The notes beneath the pieces were generated by a model. The model saw only the letters and a program-made list of their open reading frames with translations, made no database searches and was not told where the DNA came from. From JAJDTQ01 sp963422385 (GTDB taxonomy: Bacteria > Desulfobacterota > Binatia > UBA9968 > JAJDTQ01), in assembly GCA_963422385.1 (NCBI GenBank), contig OY729432.1, positions 3,472,001 through 3,536,000 of the forward strand: a DNA stretch of 64,000 bases. The letters are read 5' to 3'. This document shows, one piece after another, positions 8,441 to 16,810 of this stretch. How positions within the stretch are numbered: position 1 is the first letter of the stretch; each line of letters begins with the position of its first letter. The translations under genes and the position numbers were made by a program.

Positions 8441-8953
8441 TCATTCCGGTCTGGGGACGACGCTGCCGCAGTCGCTACAAGTCCTGAGCTTCTCGTCGTC
8501 GTAGAACTTCCGGTGGACCTGACCCACGGGGTCGTCACCGTAGTTGCCGACGGCGACGTCCGCCTCATATACTTTCTTGCCGCAGTTCTCGCAAAACCAC
8601 ATGAACCGATCCAGCTCGCCGGGCTTGCGCACCCGCTCGAAGACCAGGAACCAGGTGTCGTCGGTAACCCGTGGGGAATGGGGCACGCCGCCCGGACACA
8701 GGGTCATCTGCCCGGGTCCCATGACCACCACCTTCTCCTCCCCATCGCCGGTCAGACAGTGAAGGCGCTGTTCCCCTTTGAGCACCAGCGTCACCTCGTC
8801 GCTCGGGTCCACGTGGAAGTCCACGCGGCGCTTCCGTCCGCGGCTCAGGAAGGCGATGGACTCGGAGTCCTGCCACACGACCGAACGTCCATTGCCCTCG
8901 GCCGCGGTCCTCTCCATCAGCGCCTCGAGGTCGATGCTCTCCATTGCCTTCAT
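8441..8953 (-). CDS. nbaC: 3-hydroxyanthranilate 3,4-dioxygenase
   Basis: This 170-residue cupin cleaves 3-hydroxyanthranilate to 2-amino-3-carboxymuconate semialdehyde in the kynurenine-type route. The iron ligands are visible as His47, Glu53 and His92. The C-terminal rubredoxin-like metal site has Cys121, Cys124, Cys159 and Cys162, the arrangement of the bacterial enzyme. The start at 8953 has AAAGGAG five bases upstream, which decides against the longer frame to 9037. No other kynurenine pathway enzyme is adjacent except the ACMSD-like amidohydrolase, so it may act on a related aminophenol or hydroxyanthranilate from an environmental aromatic. Confidence 0.85.
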   Translation of the reverse strand: MKAMESIDLEALMERTAAEGNGRSVVWQDSESIAFLSRGRKRRVDFHVDPSDEVTLVLKGEQRLHCLTGDGEEKVVVMGPGQMTLCPGGVPHSPRVTDDTWFLVFERVRKPGELDRFMWFCENCGKKVYEADVAVGNYGDDPVGQVHRKFYDDEKLRTCSDCGSVVPRPE

Positions 8954-9430
8954 CACGACTCCTTTCGAATGCGCCTGTCCACTGTATCGAGGTATCGGAA
9001 CACGGGCAGGCTTGAACCCGCCCGTGCATTCGGGCACCGGTTATCCGAACGACTCGCCTTGTCCCGTGCACTCGTGGCGCGGCGCCGCGTTTTCGGGGTT
9101 CGATTTTCTTCCGGCTTCAGGTACATCAGCAACACCTTGTTCAGCCGTATGCAATCACCCTGACAGGCTGTCCCGTTCCGCGGGTCATCGTAGGTGACCA
9201 AGCCTTTGTTTCGTTGCATCAACTTTCGCACGAACGGCATGACTCCATCAAGGACGCCGCCGTTACTCGAAAGGCGCATCGAAACCGAAGGTGTGGGGCG
9301 AGGCGGACAACTCCGGACTTCGATCATCCCGGCGGCGCCGGATCAGCAGCGCGCCCGTGCCCTGTGCCATGAAGCGTTTCGAGAAGAGAACGGATCCGCT
9401 GCTGCGGTGTTGGAGGCACCCGGCGGACTC
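8954..9430. other. Gene-poor stretch with a REP-like hairpin
   Basis: No gene is supported in this 477-bp interval. A minus-strand frame at 8953-9327 (124 codons) has no recognisable family and overlaps the hairpin and the dioxygenase Shine-Dalgarno region, so I do not call it. It could be a decayed gene. The hairpin at 9001-9026 belongs to the family listed separately. Confidence 0.4.
9001..9026. repeat. REP-like hairpin
   Basis: The sequence CACGGGCAGG-CTTGAA-CCCGCCCGTG is an inverted repeat with the same TTGAA centre as the hairpin at 7581-7612. It sits 48 bp upstream of the HAO-like gene start. Confidence 0.5.
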
Positions 9431-10282
9431 CTACGGGTAGTAGGCGTCCTGTCCCGGCGTGTAGTTGCGCTGGGTCTGCTCCGCGTTCCGATTGACCATG
9501 ATGCGGCCGAGCATGGGGTGGTACAGGCTGCGGACCTCGTGTTCCAGCTCGAAGGCCTTCTCGCCCGTGGCCGGATCCACGATGTCCCGGAAGCGATACT
9601 GGTGCGCGTTGCTCTCTTCCATGATCAGATCGCGGCGCAGCAGGAACTGATGGGCGCGGGAGAAATTGGCGATGTACACGGCGATGTGGTGCCCGTCATA
9701 GGGGGGGATCTCCTCGTCCGTCTCGGTGAAGATCAGTCTCTGGTTGCGTCCGACCTTTACCCTTGCGCTGTCATTCTTGCAGGACACCGGCGCCTGCAGA
9801 ACCGACTTGTAGAATTTCCCGATGGTCCGGGCGGTGCCGGGGCGGGTCAGGAACTCGACGTACGGCATGCCGATGGTCATGTCGCCGAACTCCGGCCCCG
9901 CCGCATGGCAACGGAACTGATTGCCCCAGGGACCCGTGACCACCACGTGGTCTTCGGCCTCACGCCACTTGAAGCGGGTTCCCTTGAGCTCGGCCTTCAC
10001 CGCGGCCAGCCGCTGCTTCAATGCCTCCAGGTCGGAAAGAACCAGGCCGATGTGTCCGGGGATCTTCTGGGTGCCGCGGGACGGCAGGTGGAACTGCTGG
10101 CCGCCGACGTTGATCCACATGTTGTTCAGGCCCACGTTCATGTACGGATCCCGGGTCAACCCGAGCCCCAGGACGTAGAACACCACAGCCTTGGCCTGAT
10201 CGGGGATCGTGATATTGACGTGCTCGAGGGCAACGACGTTACCGAGGTCATCGGCCTTGCGATCGAAACCATGGGTCTTCAT
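9431..10282 (-). CDS. VOC (glyoxalase/extradiol dioxygenase superfamily) protein, two domains
   Basis: This 283-residue protein has two vicinal-oxygen-chelate modules. The first begins near VVALEHVNITIPD, with FYVLGLGLTRDP and FHLPSRG; the second begins near MPYVEFLTRPG and ends with FELEHEVRSLYHPM. His and Glu residues at the usual metal positions (LEHVN, ELEHEV) are present. The ATG at 10282 is preceded by GGGAG with six-base spacing; a TTG six bases upstream is also possible. The reaction is unknown. An aromatic ring-cleavage or lyase role fits its neighbours. Confidence 0.8.
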   Translation of the reverse strand: MKTHGFDRKADDLGNVVALEHVNITIPDQAKAVVFYVLGLGLTRDPYMNVGLNNMWINVGGQQFHLPSRGTQKIPGHIGLVLSDLEALKQRLAAVKAELKGTRFKWREAEDHVVVTGPWGNQFRCHAAGPEFGDMTIGMPYVEFLTRPGTARTIGKFYKSVLQAPVSCKNDSARVKVGRNQRLIFTETDEEIPPYDGHHIAVYIANFSRAHQFLLRRDLIMEESNAHQYRFRDIVDPATGEKAFELEHEVRSLYHPMLGRIMVNRNAEQTQRNYTPGQDAYYP

Positions 10283-10329
10283 CTCCAACTCCCGGTGGTC
10301 AGCCTTGTCCCGGCTCGCGCGAAACGGGC

Positions 10330-10354
10330 GCGGGTGAGTTTGAAACCCACCCGC
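10330..10354. repeat. REP-like hairpin (GTTTGAAAC core)
   Basis: The sequence GCGGGTGAGTTT-GAAACCCACCCGC forms an inverted repeat upstream of the VOC gene. It belongs to the hairpin family at 7581 and 9001. Confidence 0.5.
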
Positions 10355-10423
10355 ATGCCTCGTCTCGTGCGGCCCCTGTGGGGCAATAAATCACTTGGAC
10401 CGCACATCTGCAATGCCCAGGAG

Positions 10424-11749
10424 CTACAGGGTCAGGGCAAAGTCTTCCACCAGCGCTCCCGGCAACCGCATGCTCCCGGTGGAACGGCGGCGGTAGGAAC
10501 CGGAATCCGGTAACAGCTCCACCTCCCGGGTCAGGCCCACCAGCTTGTCGCCCAACATCCGGTACAGCGTCTCGTCGAAGCGCATGACGTTCACCGGCGC
10601 CTGCACCTCGCCGTTCTCCACCCAGAAGGCGGCGAAACGGGTCAGGCCGGTCATGCGGCAGGCGTTACGATCGGAGTAGTTCAGGTACCAGAGATTGTTG
10701 ATGTAGATCCCCGTATCCAAGGTCGCGAGAACGTCGCGCCGTGGGATCACGCCGCCGGCCATGGCCAACGATTCCGGCGACTCGTTGCGACCGGCGCCGT
10801 TGGCCGGCACCCCGTACTCCTTTGCCGCCCGCGGTGACACCAGGGGTTGTCCCAACTTTCCCTGATCGATCAAGGTGATCCGGTCCGGTTTGATGAAACC
10901 CGCTTCATCGAAGTCGGCGGTCAGGCCGGCAGCGGTGTCTTCCACCATGTTCACCGAGGAATCCAGCGTGGCGTCTCCGGTGATCATGCGCAGCAGCGGC
11001 GTCCGCCGTGTCCGGTGGGGTGTCAGTCCGAAGCCGCCCCGGCCCAACAGCCCGACGATCTCGGCCAGGGCCTGCGGCGCCAGATAGACGCGGTAGCGGC
11101 CGGGCTCCAGAGTCCGCGGCGGGCGACGCAGCGCTTCCAGTTCCGCAGCCGCCCGGACGACCCTCTCCTCGAATTTCGCGGGATTCCACACGAACCCGGC
11201 GTAGGCGCATTTGACCGCCTTGTCGCCGTCCAGATGGAAGCTCCAGTCGAAGTGATGGCTGTAGGCGGAGAACCAGTTCCGCTGGCCCAGCGAGTTGGCG
11301 AAGCCCCGGTGAACGCCTCCGGCCATGTAGATGCCCACGAGGTCGCGCCCCTCCCCTGCCGCCACGATGGATTCCACTACCTGCCCTTCGTCCTCGGGCA
11401 GGCGGTTGGGATGTGCGGACTCCGTGGAACGGTTCTCCGTCGCGTAGTGCAGAAAAGGGTCCTCGGGGACGACGCCCAGCCTTCCACGAGCGGCGTCGAT
11501 CGCTTTCTTGACGTGCTCCCGGTCCAGCGATGTATCGCCGGCCACCGTTGCAACGGTGGCAACCCGGCGCCGGTCGGCGATGAGTTGGAGGGTGATCTCC
11601 CGCTGCTCCACGGCGCCGGCTTGACGCACCGCGCTTCGGTTGAAGCGCACGAAGCTCGACTCTTCGCCGGCAAAGTGGAGGAGCAGGACCTCCCGGGCCG
11701 TCAGAAGAGATTCGGCGAAATCGGCCAGCTCGTGGAAGCAGCTTTGCAT
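10424..11749 (-). CDS. pmbA: TldE/PmbA-like metalloprotease-family subunit
   Basis: This 441-residue protein is the TldE/PmbA-type partner of TldD. TldD-TldE heterodimers are zinc proteases that act on unfolded peptides, mature microcin B17 and degrade the CcdA antitoxin. This partner lacks the HExxxH motif, as expected for TldE. The C-terminal half has LDTGIYINNLWYLNY and NGEVQAPVNVMRFDE, characteristic of the family. The ATG 11749 is taken as the start; the frame extends upstream to 11860 but would overlap tldD. It lies immediately downstream of tldD on the same strand. Confidence 0.88.
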   Translation of the reverse strand: MQSCFHELADFAESLLTAREVLLLHFAGEESSFVRFNRSAVRQAGAVEQREITLQLIADRRRVATVATVAGDTSLDREHVKKAIDAARGRLGVVPEDPFLHYATENRSTESAHPNRLPEDEGQVVESIVAAGEGRDLVGIYMAGGVHRGFANSLGQRNWFSAYSHHFDWSFHLDGDKAVKCAYAGFVWNPAKFEERVVRAAAELEALRRPPRTLEPGRYRVYLAPQALAEIVGLLGRGGFGLTPHRTRRTPLLRMITGDATLDSSVNMVEDTAAGLTADFDEAGFIKPDRITLIDQGKLGQPLVSPRAAKEYGVPANGAGRNESPESLAMAGGVIPRRDVLATLDTGIYINNLWYLNYSDRNACRMTGLTRFAAFWVENGEVQAPVNVMRFDETLYRMLGDKLVGLTREVELLPDSGSYRRRSTGSMRLPGALVEDFALTL

Positions 11750-11817
11750 CCGTCCCGAAACCCTCCGTTGCAAGGGCAGGTTTTCAAACCCGTCCGTACA
11801 ACCTTTCCATCGCGTTG

Positions 11818-13266
11818 TCAGGATTCCCCACCGAAGACCTGGACACCGGCGAACACGCACGCAGGCGCGGCGTGGCCCACCCGGATGACCTGATTCGGTT
11901 CACCCTTGCCGCAGAACGGCGTGCCCAGCACCTCGCGCGTGTCGTGGTTGCCCACGTGCGTGAGACTGCGCCAGAAGGTGGCCGAGACTCCCCGGTAGTT
12001 AGGCTTCTTGACCACCTCCCGGAATTCACCGTCCCGTATGACGGTTCCACGCTCGCAGCCGAACTGGAACTTGTTACGCGAGTCGTCGATGGACCAGGAA
12101 CAGTTGGTCTGCATGAAGACGCCGTGCTCGATGGATCGGACCATGTCGTCGAAGATGGATTCTCCGGGTTCCAGATTAAGGTTGGCCATGCGGTCGATGG
12201 GAGGACGATTCCAACTGGCCGCGCGGGAATTGGCCACTCCCGCGAGTCCGGTGCGCCGCTGGGACAGATGCCCGCCCAGACCCCGCAAGAGCACGCCGTC
12301 CTTGATGACGTGCTCCCGGCGGGCCGGCAGACCCTCGTCGTCGTAGCCGTAGCTGGCGAACTGTCCCTGATCGGTGGGGTCGAAAGTGACGTTCAAGAGA
12401 TCCGATCCGTAACGGTAGCGGCCGAACATGTCGGGGGTCACGAAGCTCGTGCCCGCGTAGTTGCGCTCATCGCCCAGGATGCGGTCGAGCTCCAGCGGAT
12501 GGCCGATGGACTCGTGGACCTGCAGAATGAGTTGGTCGGGAGCCAGCAGCAGATCCATGGTCCCGGTGGGGCAATTGGGCGCCGCCAGGAGCTCCAGCGC
12601 TTCCTGCGCCAGAACCGGTGCGGCGTCCCGGAAACCGGTCTGGTCCAGCACCTCAAGGCCGCCCTGACGGCAGAAGCCCCGGCCGCCGAAGGAGCGGCTC
12701 ACCGTCTCCGGACCGTCGTTGGCGGTGCAGCCCAAGGCCGGCACCATCTGGTCCAGCGTCTGGTGCACCCGCGTGCCGTCGGCGGTGAGATACAGGCTCT
12801 CGGTCTCCGAATGCCACAGCGAGGCGTCCCAGTCCACGATGCGGGGGTCCGCATGCAGGCGTTCGCTCTGGACGCGAAGGAGATCGATCTTGTCGCCGAG
12901 GGGTACGGAGTCCCACGGAATCGCCACCGGCGTCCGGTAGTCTCCCCGGCACTGCTCCTGGAGCGATGCGGCCGAAAAGGCCATGACTCCGCACGTCGCC
13001 GTCCGGCGGGCCCAGTCCCGGGCCCGTCTCAAGGCCCGATCGAGCCCTTCGCTGCCAAGGTCGCAGGTGCCCGCGTAACCCAATCCGTCGTCGTCGGCCA
13101 CGGTGATCATCACGCCGGCGTCGGCGGCGGATGTGACCGGTTCCACCACGCCGCGCCTTACCGAGAGACGCTCGGAACGCTCGCAGACGAAACGGAGGGA
13201 GCAGAAGTCGACTCCGGGCGCCGCTTCGCGGAACCATGTTTCAAGGCGTTCGGGCAGCATTGACAC
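11818..13266 (-). CDS. tldD: TldD-like zinc metalloprotease
   Basis: This 482-residue protein is the catalytic half of the TldD/TldE pair. The zinc motif HESIGH (HExxxH) is at residues 251-256. The later segments MVRSIEHGVFMQTN and RGTVIRDGEF resemble the conserved TldD C-terminal region. The start is a GTG at 13266 with GGGGA six bases upstream; an ATG two codons later is an alternative. Its partner follows after 68 bp. No small precursor peptide gene was found near the pair, so a general peptide-clearing role is as likely as RiPP maturation. Confidence 0.9.
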   Translation of the reverse strand: MSMLPERLETWFREAAPGVDFCSLRFVCERSERLSVRRGVVEPVTSAADAGVMITVADDDGLGYAGTCDLGSEGLDRALRRARDWARRTATCGVMAFSAASLQEQCRGDYRTPVAIPWDSVPLGDKIDLLRVQSERLHADPRIVDWDASLWHSETESLYLTADGTRVHQTLDQMVPALGCTANDGPETVSRSFGGRGFCRQGGLEVLDQTGFRDAAPVLAQEALELLAAPNCPTGTMDLLLAPDQLILQVHESIGHPLELDRILGDERNYAGTSFVTPDMFGRYRYGSDLLNVTFDPTDQGQFASYGYDDEGLPARREHVIKDGVLLRGLGGHLSQRRTGLAGVANSRAASWNRPPIDRMANLNLEPGESIFDDMVRSIEHGVFMQTNCSWSIDDSRNKFQFGCERGTVIRDGEFREVVKKPNYRGVSATFWRSLTHVGNHDTREVLGTPFCGKGEPNQVIRVGHAAPACVFAGVQVFGGES

Positions 13267-13379
13267 GACATTTCCCCGAAATCATGTGCGGGCAACGGGT
13301 ATCCCGAGACTTCATATCCAGCCCGGGAAACCGAGTCAAGCAGCGCCACGGTCCGCCCGCGTCGCCGCGCTCTCGTTGA

Positions 13380-13408
13380 TTGACCCTGAAAGGGGATCAC
13401 CCTATAGT
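13380..13408 (+). promoter_or_regulatory. Sigma-70-type promoter for the Nudix/TerB pair
   Basis: A -35 box TTGACC (13380-13385) and a -10 box TATAGT (13403-13408) are separated by 17 bp. They lie 72 bp upstream of the Nudix ATG on the plus strand. Confidence 0.6.
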
Positions 13409-13480
13409 ATCCGCAGCCGGCAGCCCGAACAGGCGTATTGAAGGAGCGTCCGTCGATGGAACCGGCCGGAAGGTTGGGCC

Positions 13481-14065
13481 ATGAACTATTGTAGCGCCTG
13501 TGCCGCTCCCGTGGAATTCCGTATTCCCGAGGGAGACAACCTGCCCCGGCATGTGTGCGGAGCCTGCAACACCATCCACTACACGAACCCGAAGGTCGTG
13601 GTCGGCTGCATCCCGGAATGGGGCGAGACGATCCTTCTATGCCGCCGCGCCATCGAGCCGCGTTACGGCTTCTGGACCCTGCCCGCCGGCTTCCTGGAGG
13701 ACTACGAGACCACCATGGAAGGCGCCGCCAGGGAGACGCGCGAAGAGGCGCTGGCCAACGTGGACATCTCGGAGCTCTACACCCTCATCAACCTGCCCCA
13801 GATCAATCAGGTCTATGTGATGTTCCGCGGCTCCATGCGGGACGGCGAGTTCGGCCCCGGTGAGGAGAGCCTTGAGGTGCGGTTGTGCCGCGAGGAAGAC
13901 ATTCCATGGGACGAGATCGCCTTCCCGGTGGTGGAGCAAACCCTGAAGCTCTATTTTCGGGACCGGCGGCGCGGCCGTTTCGGCACCTATACCGGGGACA
14001 TCACCCGTCCGGCCGACAAGTGGAAGGACTACCAGGTGCGATTCCTCAACGGTGCGGTCCGGTAA
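13481..14065 (+). CDS. Nudix hydrolase with N-terminal zinc ribbon (NADH pyrophosphatase-like)
   Basis: This 194-residue protein hydrolyses a nucleoside diphosphate linked to another group. The zinc ribbon has Cys4, Cys7, Cys26 and Cys29. The Nudix box starts at Gly70 with Glu76, Arg84-Glu85 and Glu88-Glu89. The layout resembles NudC-type or ADP-ribose pyrophosphatases, but the protein is shorter than NudC and its substrate is not defined. Its stop overlaps the next ATG (TAATG), so the TerB-like gene is coupled to it. Confidence 0.88.
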   Translation: MNYCSACAAPVEFRIPEGDNLPRHVCGACNTIHYTNPKVVVGCIPEWGETILLCRRAIEPRYGFWTLPAGFLEDYETTMEGAARETREEALANVDISELYTLINLPQINQVYVMFRGSMRDGEFGPGEESLEVRLCREEDIPWDEIAFPVVEQTLKLYFRDRRRGRFGTYTGDITRPADKWKDYQVRFLNGAVR

Positions 14066-14532
14066 TGCTTCGGACCATCCAGCGGTTTTTCGAAAGCCGC
14101 ATCGACCCCGGCCACCGCGACATCCGGCAGTCGGACAGCCACCGGCTTCAGGTGGCCACCGGCGCATTGCTGATCGAGATGATGCGCACGGACGTCGAAT
14201 CCTCCGAGGGCGAGCGCGCGGTGGTGGTGGAGGCGCTACGGAGCAAATTCGATCTCACTCCGGAAGAAACGGACGAACTGGTGGAGCTGGCCGAGACCGA
14301 GGCCGACGAGGCCATCGACCACTACCAGTTCACCTCTCTCATCAAGGCCGGCTTTTCCCAGGAGCAAAAGCAGAAGGTGGTGGAATACCTGTGGGCCGTC
14401 GCCTTCGCCGACGACGACCTCGACAAGCACGAGGAACACTTGGTCCGCAAGATCGCCAACCTTATCGGCGTCTCACACAAGGAATTCATCGAGGCGAAGC
14501 TGCGGGTGCGGGACGGCGCGGGTTCCGGTTGA
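14065..14532 (+). CDS. TerB-family (tellurite resistance/COG4103-like) protein
   Basis: This 155-residue acidic helical protein begins MLRTIQRFFESR. It contains the pattern LQVATGALLIEMMRTD, EEQKQKVVEYLWAVAFAD-like helices and DDDLDKHEEHLVRKIANLIGV, which is the TerB fold with its Asp/Glu cluster. The biochemical role of this family is not established; TerB-like domains bind metals or sit at the membrane in stress responses. It is translationally coupled to the Nudix gene. The IS element lies 128 bp downstream. Confidence 0.75.
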   Translation: MLRTIQRFFESRIDPGHRDIRQSDSHRLQVATGALLIEMMRTDVESSEGERAVVVEALRSKFDLTPEETDELVELAETEADEAIDHYQFTSLIKAGFSQEQKQKVVEYLWAVAFADDDLDKHEEHLVRKIANLIGVSHKEFIEAKLRVRDGAGSG

Positions 14533-14660
14533 TGGCCCGGTGGCCCGTATGGCGTCGTCGGTTTTCCCATACCCGACCGCGTACTGGAACTGTCCGACAA
14601 CGGATGAAGACGAGCCGCAACAAGCAGGCTAGGAAGCTACCTACCGGTCAGGTTCACTAG

Positions 14661-15504
14661 ATAGTGTCGTCACGAGAGATATTCATCTATGCTATGTGTC
14701 GATATCACAGGATGGCTCAAGGAGGTGACCCATGGGATTGGCTCATCGGCGTCACGACCTCTCGGACAGGGTCTGGCGGTTGCTGGAGCCTCATCTGCCT
14801 GGCCGGGCGGGAAGCTGGGGTGGGGTGGCACGGGATAATCGACGGTTCATGAACGCGGTTTTCTGGATTCTGCGCACCGGCGCCCCCTGGCGTGATTTGC
14901 CGCCAGACTATGGAGACTGGAAGAATACCCATCGACGGTTCTGCCGCTGGCGGGACAAGGGGGTCTGGGGGGCGTTGCTGGAGCATCTGGTGGATGAGCC
15001 GGACTATGAGTGGCTGATGATCGACGCCAGCCATCTCAAGGTGCATCCCCATGCGAGCGGTGCGGTCGGCGGCAATCAGGCGATGAGTCGCACAAAAGGG
15101 GGCTGAACACGAAGCTGCACTTGGCGGTGGACGCGCATGGGATGCCGGTGCGGGCGTTGGTGACCGAGGGGACGGCAGCAGATTGTAGTCAGGCGGTCGA
15201 GCTGATTGAAGGGATGGATGCCGAGTACTTGTTGGCGGACAAGGCCTATGACACGAATGCCATCCGGTCTTATTGCGAGGAGCATGAAGTCATTGCGGTG
15301 ATTCCGCCGAAGCGCAGTCGCAAGCACCCCGGAGCGTATGATGTCCATCTCTACCGGCAGCGGCATTGGGTGGAGAACGCCTTTCTGTGGCTCAAGCGCT
15401 GGCGTGGGATTGCCACACGATACGCCAAGAATGCCGCCTCGTTTCTTGCCGCTGTGCTGATTCGGTGTCTGGCGCTCTGGTCTGGTATTTCGTGACGACA
15501 CTAT
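14661..15504. mobile_element. Intact IS5-family (IS427-like) insertion sequence
   Basis: The element is about 844 bp. It has matching ends ATAGTGTCGTCACGA (left) and its complement (15490-15504), and CTAG sits outside both ends (14657-14660 and 15505-15508), consistent with a short CTAG or TA target duplication. The transposase is encoded in two frames joined by a -1 frameshift. Both ends and the DDE residues are preserved, so it may still be active. It lies at the edge of the lower-GC nucleotide-metabolism island. Confidence 0.85.
14732..15495 (+). CDS. IS5-family transposase made by -1 frameshifting
   Basis: The first frame runs from 14732 to a TGA at 15104-15106 (124 codons). The second, in the -1 frame, continues to 15495. 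The switch is at CACAAAAGGGGGC near 15091-15103. DDE residues are seen in LMIDASHLK (first Asp), LLADKAYD (second Asp) and WVENAFLWLK (Glu, with the Y/R/E/K signature). The N-terminal LSDRVWRLLEPHLPG is typical of IS427-group transposases. A ribosomal frameshift is the usual way this group makes full-length transposase, so the break is probably programmed and not a lesion. Confidence 0.85.
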
Positions 15505-15817
15505 CTAGCATAAGGACGCGGATATCCACGCCAAGGACACCGGGCAGGGGGATAGGATCGTGAAACCGACAGATAGGGGCAGACCATAGAAGCAGAGAAG
15601 GCCCTGCATGTAGGCTCACTGATTCGCGCGTGGATGACTGCCCTACTCCCGGGTGTAAACCTGAACGCGAGGGACAAGCATGATCGGTGGTTGTGGACTG
15701 CTGCGCGGTTTTTTCGAGATCGTTAAATATCGCTTCGAACCTTGCATCCAAATCTTCGTCGAGTGGTTCCGGTTGGGTCTCCGTAGTCTCCCGTTGGGCT
15801 GGAGGCGTTTCAGACGG
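15505..15817. other. Region between the IS and the dCTP-deaminase-like gene
   Basis: No separate gene is called. On the minus strand the reading frame of the dCTP-deaminase-like gene continues in frame past its TAG stop (15818-15820) with acidic, coding-like sequence (PSETPPAQRE, then LDARFEAIFNDLEKTAQQ) for about 45 codons. The real C-terminus may therefore once have been longer. The part nearest the IS (15505-15660) shows nothing recognisable. Confidence 0.45.
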
Positions 15818-16795
15818 CTATTCTTTCTCCGTCTTCTCGCGTTCCGTCTTGGACCCTTCTGTATCCTTCCCCAGTTGTTTCACAAAACGTTCCAGTGTCT
15901 GAACTCTGGCCTCGAGGTCTGTAGATTCGTCATCCAGCCGACGAAACATTCTGTAGAAGATGTGGAAGACTTCGGGACCGGTGGCTGGGAAGCGGATTGT
16001 CGATTGAATGGCTCGAACGTTGAATACCAACGCAAAGGCAACGAGAACCAACACCCATGTCAACGCAACGGTCCACTCCATTTGAGGAAGGGTCTTTTCA
16101 TCGACGAACCGTGACACGCCGAACAAGCCGAGCAACGAAACCACGATTGTCGTGAATGTCGTGAGTCGATTATCAACGGATTCCGCCTTGGCCCTGACTT
16201 CCTTAATGTTTGCTTCCTGTTTTACCAAGGCTGACTCCAGTTGATCCGCGTTGTAGTCGTGGAAGTCCCTGTTGGCGTTCTTCTCCGTCGGGAACTTAAC
16301 TGACATCTTGTTGAAGGGCGTCGTCTTCACGAAATCAATGACGGCGACTGGGGCGCCCCTGCTCAACCGAACGGCTTGGTTTGAGAGATTATATATTGGA
16401 CAGAACAAATGTCCCTTGAATCCGGGATCAACTTGGGCCCCACCAACCCACATAAGCCCTCGATACGCGAGGGAAACCTTGATATCCCACCGTCCAATAA
16501 GAAACCGCGGCAGACAAACCTTCTCTGCGATCTTGATGATGGCTACCTCATAGGGATCGATGGTCAGTTCCATGAGTTGCTGGTCCTCGAAGTGGTGCCT
16601 TTGCCCCTTGATGATGAACTCGTCCCCCACATGTAAACTATATCCGGCAGGCCGCAAATCGCTGTCGCGAAACGGACTGATCAATTTGTGGTTGTCAGCA
16701 TAGTACTTAATCTCATCGCTCAGCAAAACGCCAAACTGGTCACCGTGCGGGTCGTTGCGTGCGGGTTCTGGATCATCAATTTGATGGGCGTTCAT
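15818..16795 (-). CDS. Membrane-anchored dCTP deaminase/dUTPase-fold protein
   Basis: This 325-residue protein has a trimeric dCTP deaminase/dUTPase-like domain at residues 23-165: LLSDEIKYY, DLRPAGYSLHVGDEF, GGAQVDPGFKGHL and NLSNQAVRLSRGAPVAVIDF. Two predicted membrane helices follow (about 211-230 and 241-261), and coiled-coil-like acidic segments occupy 185-210 and 289-325. The Glu that catalyses deamination in Dcd (after VDPGFxG, in xTLEL) is replaced by LFCPI, so deaminase activity is doubtful. dUTPase-like hydrolysis, or nucleotide sensing at the membrane, is possible. A GAAGGA precedes the start, and the PurZ-like gene ends 15 bp upstream. Codon and base usage are less GC-rich than in flanking genes. 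Confidence 0.78.
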   Translation of the reverse strand: MNAHQIDDPEPARNDPHGDQFGVLLSDEIKYYADNHKLISPFRDSDLRPAGYSLHVGDEFIIKGQRHHFEDQQLMELTIDPYEVAIIKIAEKVCLPRFLIGRWDIKVSLAYRGLMWVGGAQVDPGFKGHLFCPIYNLSNQAVRLSRGAPVAVIDFVKTTPFNKMSVKFPTEKNANRDFHDYNADQLESALVKQEANIKEVRAKAESVDNRLTTFTTIVVSLLGLFGVSRFVDEKTLPQMEWTVALTWVLVLVAFALVFNVRAIQSTIRFPATGPEVFHIFYRMFRRLDDESTDLEARVQTLERFVKQLGKDTEGSKTEREKTEKE

Positions 16796-16810
16796 CAGAA
16801 GCAGCTTCCT

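Noticed and set aside
6358..8487. A 709-codon plus-strand frame
   Set aside because: It is antisense to the amidohydrolase and ferritin-like genes, has no known domain and an abnormal composition.
8953..9327. A 124-codon minus-strand frame upstream of the HAO-like gene
   Set aside because: No family is recognisable, and it contains the REP-like hairpin and overlaps the start region of the next gene. It may be a decayed gene but cannot be supported.
7581..10354. CRISPR array made of the GGGTTTGAAACCC hairpins
   Set aside because: The copies are more than 1 kb apart, are not identical and have genes between them. They fit REP-like repeats.
15091..15106. Transposase frame break interpreted as a pseudogene
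   Set aside because: The A/G run and the -1 relation between the two frames match the programmed frameshift of IS427-type elements, and both ends and the DDE residues are intact.
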